Positions 8,494 to 16,514 of a stretch of DNA of 51,062 nucleotides are shown here, in pieces (within the stretch, counting starts at the first letter, position 1; every line of letters begins with the position of its first letter). The stretch is taken from assembly GCF_000260415.1 (NCBI RefSeq), contig NZ_BACP01000064.1, forward strand, positions 1 through 51,062. Direction: 5' to 3'. Below the pieces are notes generated by a model. It saw nothing but the letters and a program-made list of their open reading frames with translations, was not told where the DNA came from and did no database searches. The stretch is from Liquorilactobacillus mali KCTC 3596 = DSM 20444 (GTDB lineage: Bacteria > Bacillota > Bacilli > Lactobacillales > Lactobacillaceae). The translations under genes and the position numbers were made by a program.

Positions 8494-9843
8494 ATGAAAT
8501 ATTTTGGAACAGATGGAGTTAGAGGTATTGCAAATCAAGAACTTAGCCCTGAGCTTGCATTCAAGCTGGGTCGCTGTGGTGGATATGTGCTGACAAAGCA
8601 TGCAAGTGACACTAAACCACCCAAGGTTTTAGTTGCACGTGACACAAGAATTTCAGGTCAAATGTTAGAACAAGCATTAATTGCTGGTTTACTTTCAGTT
8701 GGTATTGAAGTCTTTTCCCTTGGTGTCATCACAACACCAGGAGTTGCATATCTAGTTCGGGTACAAGATGCTGATGCAGGTATTATGATTTCTGCATCGC
8801 ACAATCCAGTTGAGGACAATGGCATTAAATTCTTTGGTGGGGACGGATACAAGCTGTCTGATGAAAAGGAAGAAGAGATTGAAGAATTGCTTGAATCTGG
8901 TGTTGACAATTTACCAAGGCCATCTGCAGTTGGACTTGGTACTTTGAGTGATTATCATGAAGGTGTGTTAAAATACACACAATTCTTGGAACAGACAATT
9001 CCAGACAATTTAGAAGATCTCCACATAGCAGTTGATGGAGCAGATGGGGCAACCAGTGGACTAGTATCGCGTTTATTTGCAGATTTGGGTGTTGAATTTG
9101 AAACAATGGCGACCGAACCTGATGGTTTAAATATTAACAAAGGTGTTGGTTCTACTCATCCAGAAGCATTGGCAAAATTTGTTGTTGAAAAAGAAGCAGA
9201 ACTGGGTGTTGCTTTTGATGGTGATGGTGATAGATGTATAGCGGTCGATGAACTTGGTAATATTGTTGATGGTGATAAGATTATGTACATCTGTGGTAAA
9301 TATTTGAGTGAACGCGGCAGATTAAAAAAAGATACGATTGTTACTACTGTAATGAGCAATATTGGTTTGTACAAGGCAATGGAAAAGCATGAAATACATT
9401 CAGTAAAGACCCAAGTAGGTGATCGCTATGTTGTTGAAGAAATGAGAAAAGATGGCTACAATTTGGGTGGAGAACAATCTGGACATGTGGTTTTCCTTGA
9501 CTTCAATACAACTGGTGATGGAATGCTTACGGCTTTGCAGTTGCTCAATGTAGTTCAAAAGACAGGTAAGAAATTGTCAGAACTCGCTAGTGAAGTTACT
9601 AGTTATCCGCAAGAATTAGTCAACGTAAAAGTGACTGATAAAAAGGCAGCCTTAGAAAATGAGGCGATCCAAGAAATTATTAAACAAGTTCAACTTAAGA
9701 TGGGTTCTGAGGGCCGTGTTTTAGTTAGACCTAGTGGGACCGAGGATCTTCTTAGAGTTATGGCAGAAGCCAAGACAAAGGAAGAGGTACATGAGTATGT
9801 TATGCAAATAGTAGATGTGGTTAAGAGTGAGATGGGCGTGTGA
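8494..9843 (+). CDS. glmM: Phosphoglucosamine mutase GlmM
   Basis: Converts glucosamine-6-phosphate to glucosamine-1-phosphate, feeding UDP-GlcNAc for peptidoglycan and teichoic acids. All phosphohexomutase blocks are present: FGTDGVRG at the N-terminus, the phosphoserine loop ISASHNP with Ser102 as the catalytic phosphoserine, the metal loop DGDGDRC (about residue 241), GGEQSGH for sugar binding and the phosphate-binding RPSGTED near the C-terminus. At 449 residues it is full length. It is the third gene of the cdaA-cdaR-glmM operon; in related bacteria GlmM binds CdaA and lowers c-di-AMP synthesis, which couples wall precursor flux to the messenger. Confidence 0.97.
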   Translation: MKYFGTDGVRGIANQELSPELAFKLGRCGGYVLTKHASDTKPPKVLVARDTRISGQMLEQALIAGLLSVGIEVFSLGVITTPGVAYLVRVQDADAGIMISASHNPVEDNGIKFFGGDGYKLSDEKEEEIEELLESGVDNLPRPSAVGLGTLSDYHEGVLKYTQFLEQTIPDNLEDLHIAVDGADGATSGLVSRLFADLGVEFETMATEPDGLNINKGVGSTHPEALAKFVVEKEAELGVAFDGDGDRCIAVDELGNIVDGDKIMYICGKYLSERGRLKKDTIVTTVMSNIGLYKAMEKHEIHSVKTQVGDRYVVEEMRKDGYNLGGEQSGHVVFLDFNTTGDGMLTALQLLNVVQKTGKKLSELASEVTSYPQELVNVKVTDKKAALENEAIQEIIKQVQLKMGSEGRVLVRPSGTEDLLRVMAEAKTKEEVHEYVMQIVDVVKSEMGV

Positions 9844-9885
9844 GAAGCTCAGGAAGGTAGCTCTTAAGTAAAAGATCTACGCGTA

Positions 9886-9919
9886 AAGAGTGTGGTGTGT
9901 AGCTTAAGTAAACACTCTT
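9886..9919. other. Hairpin and direct repeat in the glmM 3' region
   Basis: AAGAGTGT at 9886-9893 pairs perfectly with ACACTCTT at 9912-9919 around an 18-base loop, 40 bases after the glmM stop. No T-run follows, so it is not a classical terminator. A TAAGTAAA-containing direct repeat (TAGCTCTTAAGTAAA near 9858-9872 and TAGCTTAAGTAAA near 9899-9911) overlaps it. Confidence 0.4.
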
Positions 9920-9937
9920 GATTACTTGTGTGAATAA

Positions 9938-10052
9938 AGATATTCATCATTTTGAGTGATTTGAAATTAGTAAAAGGTTTTGACTTATTGAAATGTGTGT
10001 ACAGAATCAAGAGGGATTAGATCAAAATTTAATTTTTGACCCAATTCCTCTT
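9938..10052 (-). repeat. Intergenic hairpin-plus-body repeat, copy B
   Basis: Reversed relative to copy A: the body comes first and the hairpin last on the plus strand. It contains GAGTGATTTGAAATTAG (9954-9970), identical over 17 bases to copy C, then GGTTTTGACTTATT. The hairpin arms are 10009-10027 and 10034-10052, about 19 pairs with two mismatches, with a T-run at 10051-10055. It lies between convergent genes. Confidence 0.7.
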
Positions 10053-10055
10053 TTT
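10009..10055. terminator. Terminator hairpin of copy B
   Basis: AAGAGG pairs with CCTCTT at the base, and TCAAAA pairs with TTTTGA at the top, with two A-C mismatches between. T residues follow on the plus strand and A residues precede it, so it can serve glmM on one side and the small membrane protein gene on the other. Confidence 0.75.
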
Positions 10056-10076
10056 GTTTGTAATGGAAAAAGTATG

Positions 10077-10328
10077 CTAATTGAAAAAAAAACGAACTCC
10101 AAGATTAATTAGCCTAAAGATCAAATAGAATAGGAGGGACACAAAGACATAGAAAAAAATCATTAGAAGAAGTGGTACAAACCAGTATTTAGTTTGAATG
10201 AGCATAACCCCAATGTTAAAGATTTGGAGAGTTTCACTATAATGGACCAATAATGAAATAATAATTTTAAGGATACACAGGACAGCTCCTAAGAAAAAAC
10301 TAAGTTTGAATTGTTTTGAATTTATCAA
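10077..10328 (-). CDS. Small membrane protein of unknown function
   Basis: 83 residues with two or three hydrophobic stretches (about residues 8-28 and 45-78) separated by a short polar loop containing HYSET and QTKYW; it ends in RFFFN. I do not recognise the family. The start is a TTG with a good GGGAGG ribosome site nine bases upstream, which supports real translation. It stands alone between convergent glmM and a divergent small-RNA locus. The unusual amino-acid content comes from the membrane segments and a T-rich coding strand; nothing indicates transfer. Confidence 0.6.
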   Translation of the reverse strand: MINSKQFKLSFFLGAVLCILKIIISLLVHYSETLQIFNIGVMLIQTKYWFVPLLLMIFFYVFVSLLFYLIFRLINLGVRFFFN

Positions 10329-10420
10329 AATTTTGTTCCTCCCAAGTACTAAAATAACACTACATCCACACTACATCTACAGTATAAGATAAAAATAAAA
10401 ATAATAAAAATGGAAAAGTA

Positions 10421-10449
10421 TTGACAACGTTTACTGAAAACGGTATCAT
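10421..10449 (+). promoter_or_regulatory. Consensus promoter with CcpA (cre) site over the -10
   Basis: TTGACA at 10421-10426, a 17-base spacer and TATCAT at 10444-10449 form a near-perfect sigma-A promoter. Bases 10435-10448 fit the cre consensus TGNAANCGNWNNCW at every defined position (TGAAAACGGTATCA). CcpA bound here would cover the -10 and so repress. No open frame with a ribosome site follows; the transcript would end in the hairpin at 10511-10550. Confidence 0.75.
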
Positions 10450-10453
10450 AATA

Positions 10454-10555
10454 GGCGTAAGGTAATTACTATTTTACCTTCTAATCAATTCTCTTTCTCT
10501 CTTATGCCAGAGGGGGCTGGGCCAAAGTGTATATTTTGGTCTAGCCCTTTCTTTG
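10454..10555 (+). ncRNA. Putative CcpA-controlled small RNA of about 100 nt
   Basis: The transcript predicted from the promoter at 10421-10449 starts near 10454-10457 and ends at a strong hairpin. It has no start codon with a ribosome site. It folds locally: AAGGTAA (10459-10465) with TTACCTT (10474-10480), enclosed by GGCGT (10454-10458) with ATGCC (10504-10508). Between them sits a single-stranded pyrimidine-rich stretch (10479-10502, with CTCTTTCTCTCTT), the kind of segment that could pair with ribosome-binding sites. The promoter, lack of coding potential and terminator make it a good sRNA candidate. I do not recognise it as a named family; targets are unknown. Confidence 0.6.
10511..10553 (+). 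terminator. Terminator of the putative small RNA
   Basis: Arms 10511-10526 and 10535-10550 pair without mismatch over 16 positions (a few G-T wobbles) around an eight-base loop; the 3' side runs into TTTCTTT. The hairpin is also that of repeat copy F. Confidence 0.75.
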
Positions 10556-10620
10556 GTTACATGAAAATGTTACTTAGTCAAAATTTTTCTTTTTGACTGT
10601 TAATATCTCAAGGGTTACTG
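10511..10620 (+). repeat. Intergenic hairpin-plus-body repeat, copy F
   Basis: Hairpin first, then GGTTACATGAAAATGTTACT, TAGTCAAAATTTTTC and TAATATCTCAAG, matching copies D and E block by block. This is the only copy not between convergent genes; it lies downstream of the predicted small-RNA promoter instead. Confidence 0.6.
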
Positions 10621-10709
10621 ACTTATTTCATCTTGTTTATTATCAGTCAAGTTCACGAATTATTTTTCTAGAGATAATAAATGCGTTAAATGGTTAGCGA
10701 AAAGATTTG

Positions 10710-10739
10710 TTGACTTAATATTAGCTAACTACCTATACT
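10710..10739 (+). promoter_or_regulatory. Promoter of the unknown 102-residue protein, flanked by an inverted repeat
   Basis: TTGACT at 10710-10715 and TATACT at 10734-10739 are separated by 18 bases. GTTAGC at 10693-10698 and GCTAAC at 10724-10729 form an inverted repeat placed 31 bases apart (about three helical turns), one half upstream of the -35 and one half in the spacer, a geometry that could serve a dimeric or looping regulator. Confidence 0.55.
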
Positions 10740-10763
10740 TATTTGTGAAAGGATGAGGATTAA

Positions 10764-11072
10764 ATGAAGAGTCATGAAGTTTTAACACTGATTGAGGAAA
10801 TAACACGAAATGATGGAACAAAGTATTTTGAAATATCAAATATGGTTCAAAATGGTAGGGCTGAATTAGCGGCACAGAGAGGATTAATTAAGAAGGTCAG
10901 AATTTTACAGCTCAATATACCTCGTTCGACTAGTGTGATTGAATATGAAAAGTACATAAATGAGAATTTTGAGATGCCTGGAGAAAAGTTTGACCATTTT
11001 GAGGAGTGGACAAAAACAGAGAAGATAAATAAGATTGTTAAACAAATACTGGCTGAGAACCATATTTCGTAG
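10764..11072 (+). CDS. Hypothetical protein of 102 residues
   Basis: A soluble, charged protein without signal peptide or membrane segment. I do not recognise a family. Visible features are an N-terminal helix-like stretch (SHEVLTLIEEITRNDGTKYF), a central mixed segment containing LQLNIPRST, and a Lys/Glu-rich C-terminal helix (TEKINKIVKQILAENH). The start has AAAGGATGAGG upstream and its own consensus-like promoter. It precedes pstS by 126 bases that include the Pho box, so it is probably a separate transcription unit. Coding status is likely; function is open. Confidence 0.6.
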   Translation: MKSHEVLTLIEEITRNDGTKYFEISNMVQNGRAELAAQRGLIKKVRILQLNIPRSTSVIEYEKYINENFEMPGEKFDHFEEWTKTEKINKIVKQILAENHIS

Positions 11073-11111
11073 CTTTTAGAGTGGGCTATGTTTAGATGTA
11101 AAAGTATTCCT

Positions 11112-11165
11112 TTACATAAACGTTACAATAAAGTGACTTCTATCTTTACATTCGTGTAATAGAAT
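11112..11165 (+). promoter_or_regulatory. Pho box and promoter of the pst operon
   Basis: Four TTACA-like hexamers recur with exact 11-base spacing: TTACAT (11112), TTACAA (11123), TGACTT (11134) and TTTACA (11145), the arrangement bound by PhoP dimers on one DNA face. A -10-like TAGAAT lies at 11160-11165, ten bases after the last repeat, and no good -35 is present, as expected for an activator-dependent Pho promoter. Confidence 0.75.
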
Positions 11166-11198
11166 AATGCTTGTAACAACGAAAGGAAGAAGAAAAAA

Positions 11199-12095
11199 AT
11201 GAAAAAGCTCACTAAAATTGCTACAGTTATTATTGCTGCTTCGGCTATTCTTGTTGGATGCGGGAAATCTAATTCAAGTTCATCATCTTCATCTGCTTCA
11301 AGTAAGGCAGTATCAGGTAAGATTACAATCGTTGGGTCAACAGCCTTACAACCATTGGTAGAAAAAGCTGCAGAGAATTTTCAAACAGATAATTCTAAAG
11401 TAAGTATTACTGTCCAAGGTGGAGGTTCAGGAACTGGTTTGAGCCAAGTTCAGTCTGGTGCGGTAACGATTGGTAATTCGGATATCTTTGCACAACAAAG
11501 TGATGGTATAACAGCAAGCAAGCTTAAAGACAATCAGGTTGCTGTTGTGGGAATGGCTCCTGTTGTTAATAAAGATGTAGGTGTTACGAACTTAACAATG
11601 AAACAATTACGTGAAATCTTTACTGGTAAGATTACTAACTGGAAAGACGTTGGCGGCAAAGATCAGAGTATTGTTTTGATTAACCGTGCAGAGGGTAGTG
11701 GTACTCGTGCTACATTTGAAACAAATGTTATGAACGGTGAAACAGCTGCTAAGTCTCAAGAACAAGATTCAAATGGTACTGTTCAAAAGATGGTTGCTGA
11801 GACACCAGGTGCTATTAGTTACTTAGCCTTTTCATATGTTACATCCAGCGTTCAAGCATTATCACTCGATGGTGTAAAACCAACTGATGCAAATGTAACA
11901 ACAAACAAATGGAAAATTTGGTCATACGAACACATGTACACAAAGGGTACACCAAATGCTGCAACAAAGGCATTCCTTGACTACATGAAATCTGATAAAG
12001 TTCAAAAGAGCCTAGTTAAAGAACTTGGTTACATTTCAATCAGCAAGATGAAAGTTCAAAAGGATGCAAATAATAAAGTAACTGATGTTAAATAA
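11199..12095 (+). CDS. pstS: Phosphate-binding lipoprotein PstS
   Basis: Extracellular phosphate receptor of the Pst ABC importer. The N-terminus is a lipoprotein signal with lipobox LVGC (Cys21), followed by a Ser-rich flexible linker. The phosphate-binding fold is marked by VGSTALQPL, the GGGSGTGLSQVQSG loop, IGNSDIF and NRAEGSGTRATFE. At 298 residues it has normal length for Gram-positive PstS. It is the first gene of pstS-C-A-B-B-phoU, transcribed from the Pho-box promoter, and a hairpin in the gap before pstC may favour its higher expression. Confidence 0.95.
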   Translation: MKKLTKIATVIIAASAILVGCGKSNSSSSSSSASSKAVSGKITIVGSTALQPLVEKAAENFQTDNSKVSITVQGGGSGTGLSQVQSGAVTIGNSDIFAQQSDGITASKLKDNQVAVVGMAPVVNKDVGVTNLTMKQLREIFTGKITNWKDVGGKDQSIVLINRAEGSGTRATFETNVMNGETAAKSQEQDSNGTVQKMVAETPGAISYLAFSYVTSSVQALSLDGVKPTDANVTTNKWKIWSYEHMYTKGTPNAATKAFLDYMKSDKVQKSLVKELGYISISKMKVQKDANNKVTDVK

Positions 12096-12165
12096 TAAAT
12101 CGTAGCGTTGTGATCTCCAACTGTATAATGATTGAATCATGATTGTTAAACAATGGGTGATTAAT

Positions 12166-12203
12166 GGGGGCGAACTAAGTGAAAATTCATTTGGTTCACT
12201 CCC
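12166..12203 (+). other. Intra-operon hairpin between pstS and pstC
   Basis: GAACTAAGTGAA (12172-12183) pairs with TTCATTTGGTTC (12186-12197), flanked by GGG and CCC runs. There is no T-run after it, so it is better read as an mRNA processing or stability element, or partial attenuator, than as a terminator. It lies just upstream of the pstC ribosome site (GGTGGAGAGG). Confidence 0.5.
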
Positions 12204-12228
12204 AAATTTTGGTGGAGAGGTGATTTTA

Positions 12229-13146
12229 ATGGATCCTATCAAGGATAAGATTCAAAGCACATCAAGGGAAACAAGACAAGATATAATTGGCAAAGTTCTG
12301 TCATATTCTTGTATATCACTAATAGTGATTGTTGTGTTGTCAATTTTTGCTTTTGTTGCAACAAAAGGTTTGGCAACCTTTGTAGTCAATAAAGCAAGCT
12401 TAGGGGATTTCCTTTTCGGAACAAATTGGAACCCTTCTGCAACGGATAAAGCAGGTAATCCGCTCTTAGGAGCTTTGCCAATGATTACTGGTTCTTTCGG
12501 AGTAACAATTATTGCTGTTATTTTTGCAGCTCCATTTGCAATTGGAACAGCATTGTATATGACAGAAGTAGCATCTAAGCACGGCGAGAAACTGTTGCAA
12601 AGTGTTATTGAGTTGTTGGTAGGGATTCCTTCAGTTGTTTATGGGTTTATCGGATTATCTGTGGTTGTGCCATTTGTTAGAACACATTTTGGTGGATCCG
12701 GATATGGAATATTATCTGGTGCTTTTGTTCTTTTTGTAATGGTTCTCCCAACAGTTACATCAATGACTGTTGATAGTTTAAGAGCAGTTCCTAGATATTA
12801 CAAAGAAGCTTCATTGGCATTGGGAGCTACAAAATGGCAAACAATTTATAAAGTTCTTTTACGTTCAGCAACTTCTGGTATTTTGACAGCAATTATCTTT
12901 GGGATGGCACGTGCATTTGGTGAGGCACTTGCTGTTCAAATGGTTATTGGTAATGCTACAATAATGCCAAAGAGCTTGTTGGCTCCAGCTTCAACTTTAA
13001 CTAGTGTACTTACAATGGGAATTGGTAACACTGTCATGGGCACTGTGGGTAACAATGCTCTTTGGTCACTAGCTTTAATGCTATTATTAATGTCATTGGT
13101 TTTCAATATCATTGTAAGATTCATTGGACGCAAGGGGAGAATGTAA
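12229..13146 (+). CDS. pstC: Phosphate ABC transporter permease PstC
   Basis: Membrane subunit of the phosphate importer, 305 residues, six membrane segments with a large loop after the first. The binding-protein-dependent transport signature is present (EASLALGATKWQTIYKVLL), the EAA loop that docks to PstB. ATG 12229 follows GGAGAGGTG and is chosen over an upstream ATG at 12139, which would add 30 non-family residues encoded by the hairpin region. It pairs with PstA, whose gene begins one base after its stop. Confidence 0.94.
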   Translation: MDPIKDKIQSTSRETRQDIIGKVLSYSCISLIVIVVLSIFAFVATKGLATFVVNKASLGDFLFGTNWNPSATDKAGNPLLGALPMITGSFGVTIIAVIFAAPFAIGTALYMTEVASKHGEKLLQSVIELLVGIPSVVYGFIGLSVVVPFVRTHFGGSGYGILSGAFVLFVMVLPTVTSMTVDSLRAVPRYYKEASLALGATKWQTIYKVLLRSATSGILTAIIFGMARAFGEALAVQMVIGNATIMPKSLLAPASTLTSVLTMGIGNTVMGTVGNNALWSLALMLLLMSLVFNIIVRFIGRKGRM

Positions 13147-13147
13147 C

Positions 13148-14035
13148 ATGAAAACAAAATTACAAAATAATATAGCTATCACAGTTATTCGTGTTATTGC
13201 TGCTTTAGTTGTCTTAATCCTAGCTTTTTTATTAGGTGATATTCTAATCTCAGGTATTCCCCACATTTCTTGGCATTTTTTGACTGCAGCTTCGCAATCA
13301 TTTACAAGTGGCGGAGGAATTGGAGTGCAGTTATTCAATTCCATTTATTTGTTACTGTTGACTTTGATAATTTCTTTCCCAATCTCACTGGGGGCAGGGA
13401 TATTTCTGTCTGAATATGCTCCAAAAAATATTTTTACTGCTACTGTGCGTATGGCAATTGAAGTTTTGAGCTCATTGCCATCTGTTGTAGTTGGATTATT
13501 TGGATTTTTATTATTTGTTGTTCAAATGGACATGGGATTTTCGATTCTATCCGGAGCGATTGCGCTTACATTTTTTAACTTGCCCTTATTAACAAGAAAT
13601 ATTGAGGAATCACTCAGGGCGGTACCAGACCTTCAAAGAGAGGCTGGATTATCCTTAGGCTTATCCAAGTGGAAGACAGTTACTAAAGTTATTTTACCAG
13701 AGGCACTTCCTGGAATTGTTACAGGTGTTGTGTTAGGTGCAGGTCGTGTGTTTGGTGAAGCGGCTGCTTTGATTTATACTGCAGGTCAAAGTGCAACAAA
13801 TATTAATTTTGGTAATTGGAATCCATTTAATTCGACTAGTCCGCTCAATCTAATGAGGCCAGCTGAAACTTTAGCAGTGCACATTTGGAAAATTAATTCT
13901 GAAGGTGTTATGCCCGATGCAGCTGCAGTTTCAGCCGGTTCATCTGCTGTTTTAATAATTGCGGTTTTGATTTTCAATTTTTCTGCCCGAGTAATTGGCA
14001 ATCAATTATATCGTAAATTGACAGCAACCAAGTAG
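13148..14035 (+). CDS. pstA: Phosphate ABC transporter permease PstA
   Basis: Second membrane subunit, 295 residues with about six hydrophobic helices. The EAA loop reads EAGLSLGLSKWKTVTKVIL. The start at 13148 lies one base after the pstC stop with AGGGGAGA upstream, so the two permeases are made together. The N-terminus MKTKLQNN is cytosolic, followed by the first helix. Nothing is missing relative to the family. Confidence 0.94.
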   Translation: MKTKLQNNIAITVIRVIAALVVLILAFLLGDILISGIPHISWHFLTAASQSFTSGGGIGVQLFNSIYLLLLTLIISFPISLGAGIFLSEYAPKNIFTATVRMAIEVLSSLPSVVVGLFGFLLFVVQMDMGFSILSGAIALTFFNLPLLTRNIEESLRAVPDLQREAGLSLGLSKWKTVTKVILPEALPGIVTGVVLGAGRVFGEAAALIYTAGQSATNINFGNWNPFNSTSPLNLMRPAETLAVHIWKINSEGVMPDAAAVSAGSSAVLIIAVLIFNFSARVIGNQLYRKLTATK

Positions 14036-14047
14036 GAGGATTTGTTG

Positions 14048-14857
14048 ATGGGTATTAATAAATATGATTTTAATGAAAAAAATATTTTAAAATTTGATTC
14101 TAATGAACATGAGCTTGCAATTGTTACTAAGAATTTACAGGTCTTTTATGGTGACAATCATGCTCTTTTTGATGGTGATTTAGAATTTGAAAGATACAAA
14201 ATTACTTCTTTAATAGGAGCTTCTGGTTCTGGCAAATCAACTTATTTACGCTCATTAAATCGAATGAACGATAATGTTGCTCGAGTAGAAGGCGAGATTC
14301 AATATCGTGGATTGAATGTGAATTCAAAGAAGATCAATGTGTACGAGATGAGAAAGCATATCGGAATGGTTTTTCAAAGACCTAATCCATTTTCAAAATC
14401 TATTCGTGAAAACATTACTTTTGCATTGAAAGAACAAGGATTGAAGAATAAGAAGAAATTAGAGGAAATTGTTGAAACTAGCTTAAAGGATGCTGCACTC
14501 TGGGATGAAGTTAAAGATGATTTAGATAAGAGTGCATGGTCGTTGTCAGGTGGACAGCAACAGCGTCTTTGTATTGCTCGCACAATCGCGATGAAACCTG
14601 ATATCTTATTACTTGATGAACCCGCTAGTGCTCTTGACCCGATTTCAACCAGTAAAATTGAAGAGACATTAGTTGAATTAAAGAAACGTTATACAATTAT
14701 TATTGTGACTCACAATATGCAACAGGCTTCGCGGATTAGTGATTATACTGCCTTTTTCCATTTAGGCCATATTCTTGAATATGATAAAACAAAGCATATT
14801 TTTACAACACCAAAAGTCACTGCAACAAACGACTATATTTCTGGGAACTTTGGCTAG
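14048..14857 (+). CDS. pstB1: Phosphate ABC transporter ATPase PstB (first copy)
   Basis: ATP-binding subunit, 269 residues. Walker A is GASGSGKST, the signature is [12 protein letters not shown] and Walker B is [13 protein letters not shown], with the switch His in VTHNMQQ. Compared with the next gene it has an extra N-terminal stretch of about 20 residues ([19 protein letters not shown]) before the ABC core. ATG 14048 lies eight bases after AGGAGG; two TTG codons just before it are too close to the ribosome site. Tandem pstB genes are common in lactic acid bacteria. Confidence 0.94.
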   Translation: MGINKYDFNEKNILKFDSNEHELAIVTKNLQVFYGDNHALFDGDLEFERYKITSLIGASGSGKSTYLRSLNRMNDNVARVEGEIQYRGLNVNSKKINVYEMRKHIGMVFQRPNPFSKSIRENITFALKEQGLKNKKKLEEIVETSLKDAALWDEVKDDLDKSAWSLSGGQQQRLCIARTIAMKPDILLLDEPASALDPISTSKIEETLVELKKRYTIIIVTHNMQQASRISDYTAFFHLGHILEYDKTKHIFTTPKVTATNDYISGNFG

Positions 14858-14868
14858 GAGGCACTAAT

Positions 14869-15624
14869 ATGGAAGAATTTATTACTACGAAGGATATACA
14901 CCTGTACTATGGGAAGAAAGAAGCATTAAAGGGGATTAATCTATCTTTTCCAGCCAAAGGAATCAATGCATTGATTGGACCATCTGGTTGTGGTAAATCA
15001 ACTTATTTGCGGACACTTAATCGCATGAATGATCTAATACCATCCGTTACTATGACTGGGAGCATCATGATTAACGGACAGGATATTTATAGTCCAAAGA
15101 TGGATACAGTTGATCTTAGAAAAAAGGTTGGGATGGTTTTCCAACAACCTAACCCATTTCCCTTCTCAATTTATGAAAATGTTACTTATGGTTTACGCAT
15201 AGCTGGTATAAAGGATAAGCAATTATTGGATGAACGTGTTGAGCAAAGCTTAAAACAAGCAGCTGTTTGGGATGAAGTTAAAGATGACTTGCATAAAAGT
15301 GCACTTTCACTTTCAGGTGGACAACAACAGCGTGTTTGCATTGCTAGAGTTCTAGCTGTTCAACCAGATGTTATTTTACTAGATGAACCAACTTCGGCAC
15401 TTGATCCAGTATCAAGTGGTTTAATTGAGGATATGCTTTTAACGATTAGAGACAATTACACTATTATTATAGTGACACATAATCTACAGCAAGCTTCAAG
15501 GATCTCTGATAGAACGGCTTTCTTCTTGAACGGAGAATTAATCGAAGAAGGAAAAACGAAGAGTGTGTTTCTCAATCCGAAGAGACAAGAAACGGATGAT
15601 TATATTAGCGGACGGTTTGGATAA
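14869..15624 (+). CDS. pstB2: Phosphate ABC transporter ATPase PstB (second copy)
   Basis: A second PstB, 251 residues, with Walker [10 protein letters not shown], signature [12 protein letters not shown], Walker [14 protein letters not shown] and switch His in VTHNLQQ. It is about the standard PstB length, without the N-terminal extension of the first copy. The two are clearly diverged paralogues that may form a heterodimer or alternate; sequence alone does not tell. The ribosome site is AGGAGG, and it starts 11 bases after the first copy. Confidence 0.94.
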   Translation: MEEFITTKDIHLYYGKKEALKGINLSFPAKGINALIGPSGCGKSTYLRTLNRMNDLIPSVTMTGSIMINGQDIYSPKMDTVDLRKKVGMVFQQPNPFPFSIYENVTYGLRIAGIKDKQLLDERVEQSLKQAAVWDEVKDDLHKSALSLSGGQQQRVCIARVLAVQPDVILLDEPTSALDPVSSGLIEDMLLTIRDNYTIIIVTHNLQQASRISDRTAFFLNGELIEEGKTKSVFLNPKRQETDDYISGRFG

Positions 15625-15640
15625 GTAAGGGGGAATTAAG

Positions 15641-16315
15641 ATGAGAAAAATTTTAGAGGAACAGATTGAAAATCTCCATCAAGATTTTGCTAAGATGGGT
15701 TTTGATGTCGCAAAATCTATTGAAAATGCAACAAATGTTTTTGAAAATCATGATGAAGCACTTGCAAAAAAGGTTTTGGAAAATGATTCTGCAATAAATG
15801 AAAGTGAAATCTATCTTGAGAGAAAGACAGCCCAAGTTATTGCATTACAGCAGCCAGTTGCTAGTGATTTGAGAGTACTGATTACGATATTGAAGGCAAG
15901 TTCAGATTTAGAAAGAATGGGCGATCATGCAGTAAGTATTGTTCATTCAACTAAGAGGATTGATGTAAATAATCGTAACCAGGAAATTGAGGATATACTA
16001 GTAAAGATGAGCAAGCACGTTCATAAAATGTTGCTGGATGTAATTGATGCTTATGTTCACAATGATGAGGAGAAGGCTCGCAGTCTTGCTGCTGATGATG
16101 AAGTGAACGACGATTATTTAAGGCAAGTTAGGAGAAAAGCGCTTGATGCAATGCAAAGCGATCCTAAATTTGTTAGTGCTGGTCCAGAATATATGGTTAT
16201 TGCCACACATTTTGAAAGAATGGGTGATTATGTAACCAATGTTTCAGAATGGATTGTATATACAAATACTGGAAGAATTGTTGAACTTGGACCAACTGAT
16301 TCTAAAAGAGAGTAA
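15641..16315 (+). CDS. phoU: Phosphate signalling protein PhoU
   Basis: Cytosolic helical-bundle protein that links the Pst transporter to the phosphate two-component system and restrains phosphate uptake. It has 224 residues with two PhoU repeats, each carrying an E/D-rich metal-binding motif: ASSDLERMGDHA in the first half and ATHFERMGDYVTN in the second. The start has AAGGGGG upstream. It is last in the pst operon and followed by a hairpin and T-run. No sensor kinase/regulator gene adjoins it here. Confidence 0.94.
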   Translation: MRKILEEQIENLHQDFAKMGFDVAKSIENATNVFENHDEALAKKVLENDSAINESEIYLERKTAQVIALQQPVASDLRVLITILKASSDLERMGDHAVSIVHSTKRIDVNNRNQEIEDILVKMSKHVHKMLLDVIDAYVHNDEEKARSLAADDEVNDDYLRQVRRKALDAMQSDPKFVSAGPEYMVIATHFERMGDYVTNVSEWIVYTNTGRIVELGPTDSKRE

Positions 16316-16390
16316 TTAATTGATTGAACAAAATGAAAATTTTTTTATCTTTTGAAACCTGTTTCTTTGGGCTTTATTAAAGATATCACA

Positions 16391-16431
16391 GAGGCTGAAC
16401 AAGACATGATAGTTTTGGCAGTCTTTTTTTT
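16391..16431 (+). terminator. Probable pst operon terminator
   Basis: GAGGCTG and CAGTCT arms form an imperfect stem followed by eight T residues (16424-16431). The stem is imperfect, but its position 75 bases after phoU and the long T-run support a terminator. Confidence 0.55.
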
Positions 16432-16442
16432 GCAGAAAAAGA

Positions 16443-16495
16443 TTGTACTAGAAAAAAATTTGTGATACTTTTTACATAAATGAAAATAGTTCTCA
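16443..16495 (+). promoter_or_regulatory. feo promoter with Fur-type box
   Basis: The sequence TGAAAATAGTTCTCA at 16481-16495 matches a 7-1-7 Fur box (TGATAATNATTATCA) at 11 of 14 defined positions and has symmetric AATGA/TCATT ends. A weak promoter (TTGTAC at 16443, 17-base spacer, TACTTT at 16466) lies just upstream, so the box would cover the early transcribed region. This fits iron repression of ferrous iron uptake; the promoter elements are less certain than the box. Confidence 0.5.
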
Positions 16496-16514
16496 TTTAG
16501 AGGTGGAGTAATCG

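Noticed and set aside
8825-9106. Reverse frame inside glmM, His/Leu/Gln rich
   Set aside because: Shadow of a strongly conserved gene on the other strand.
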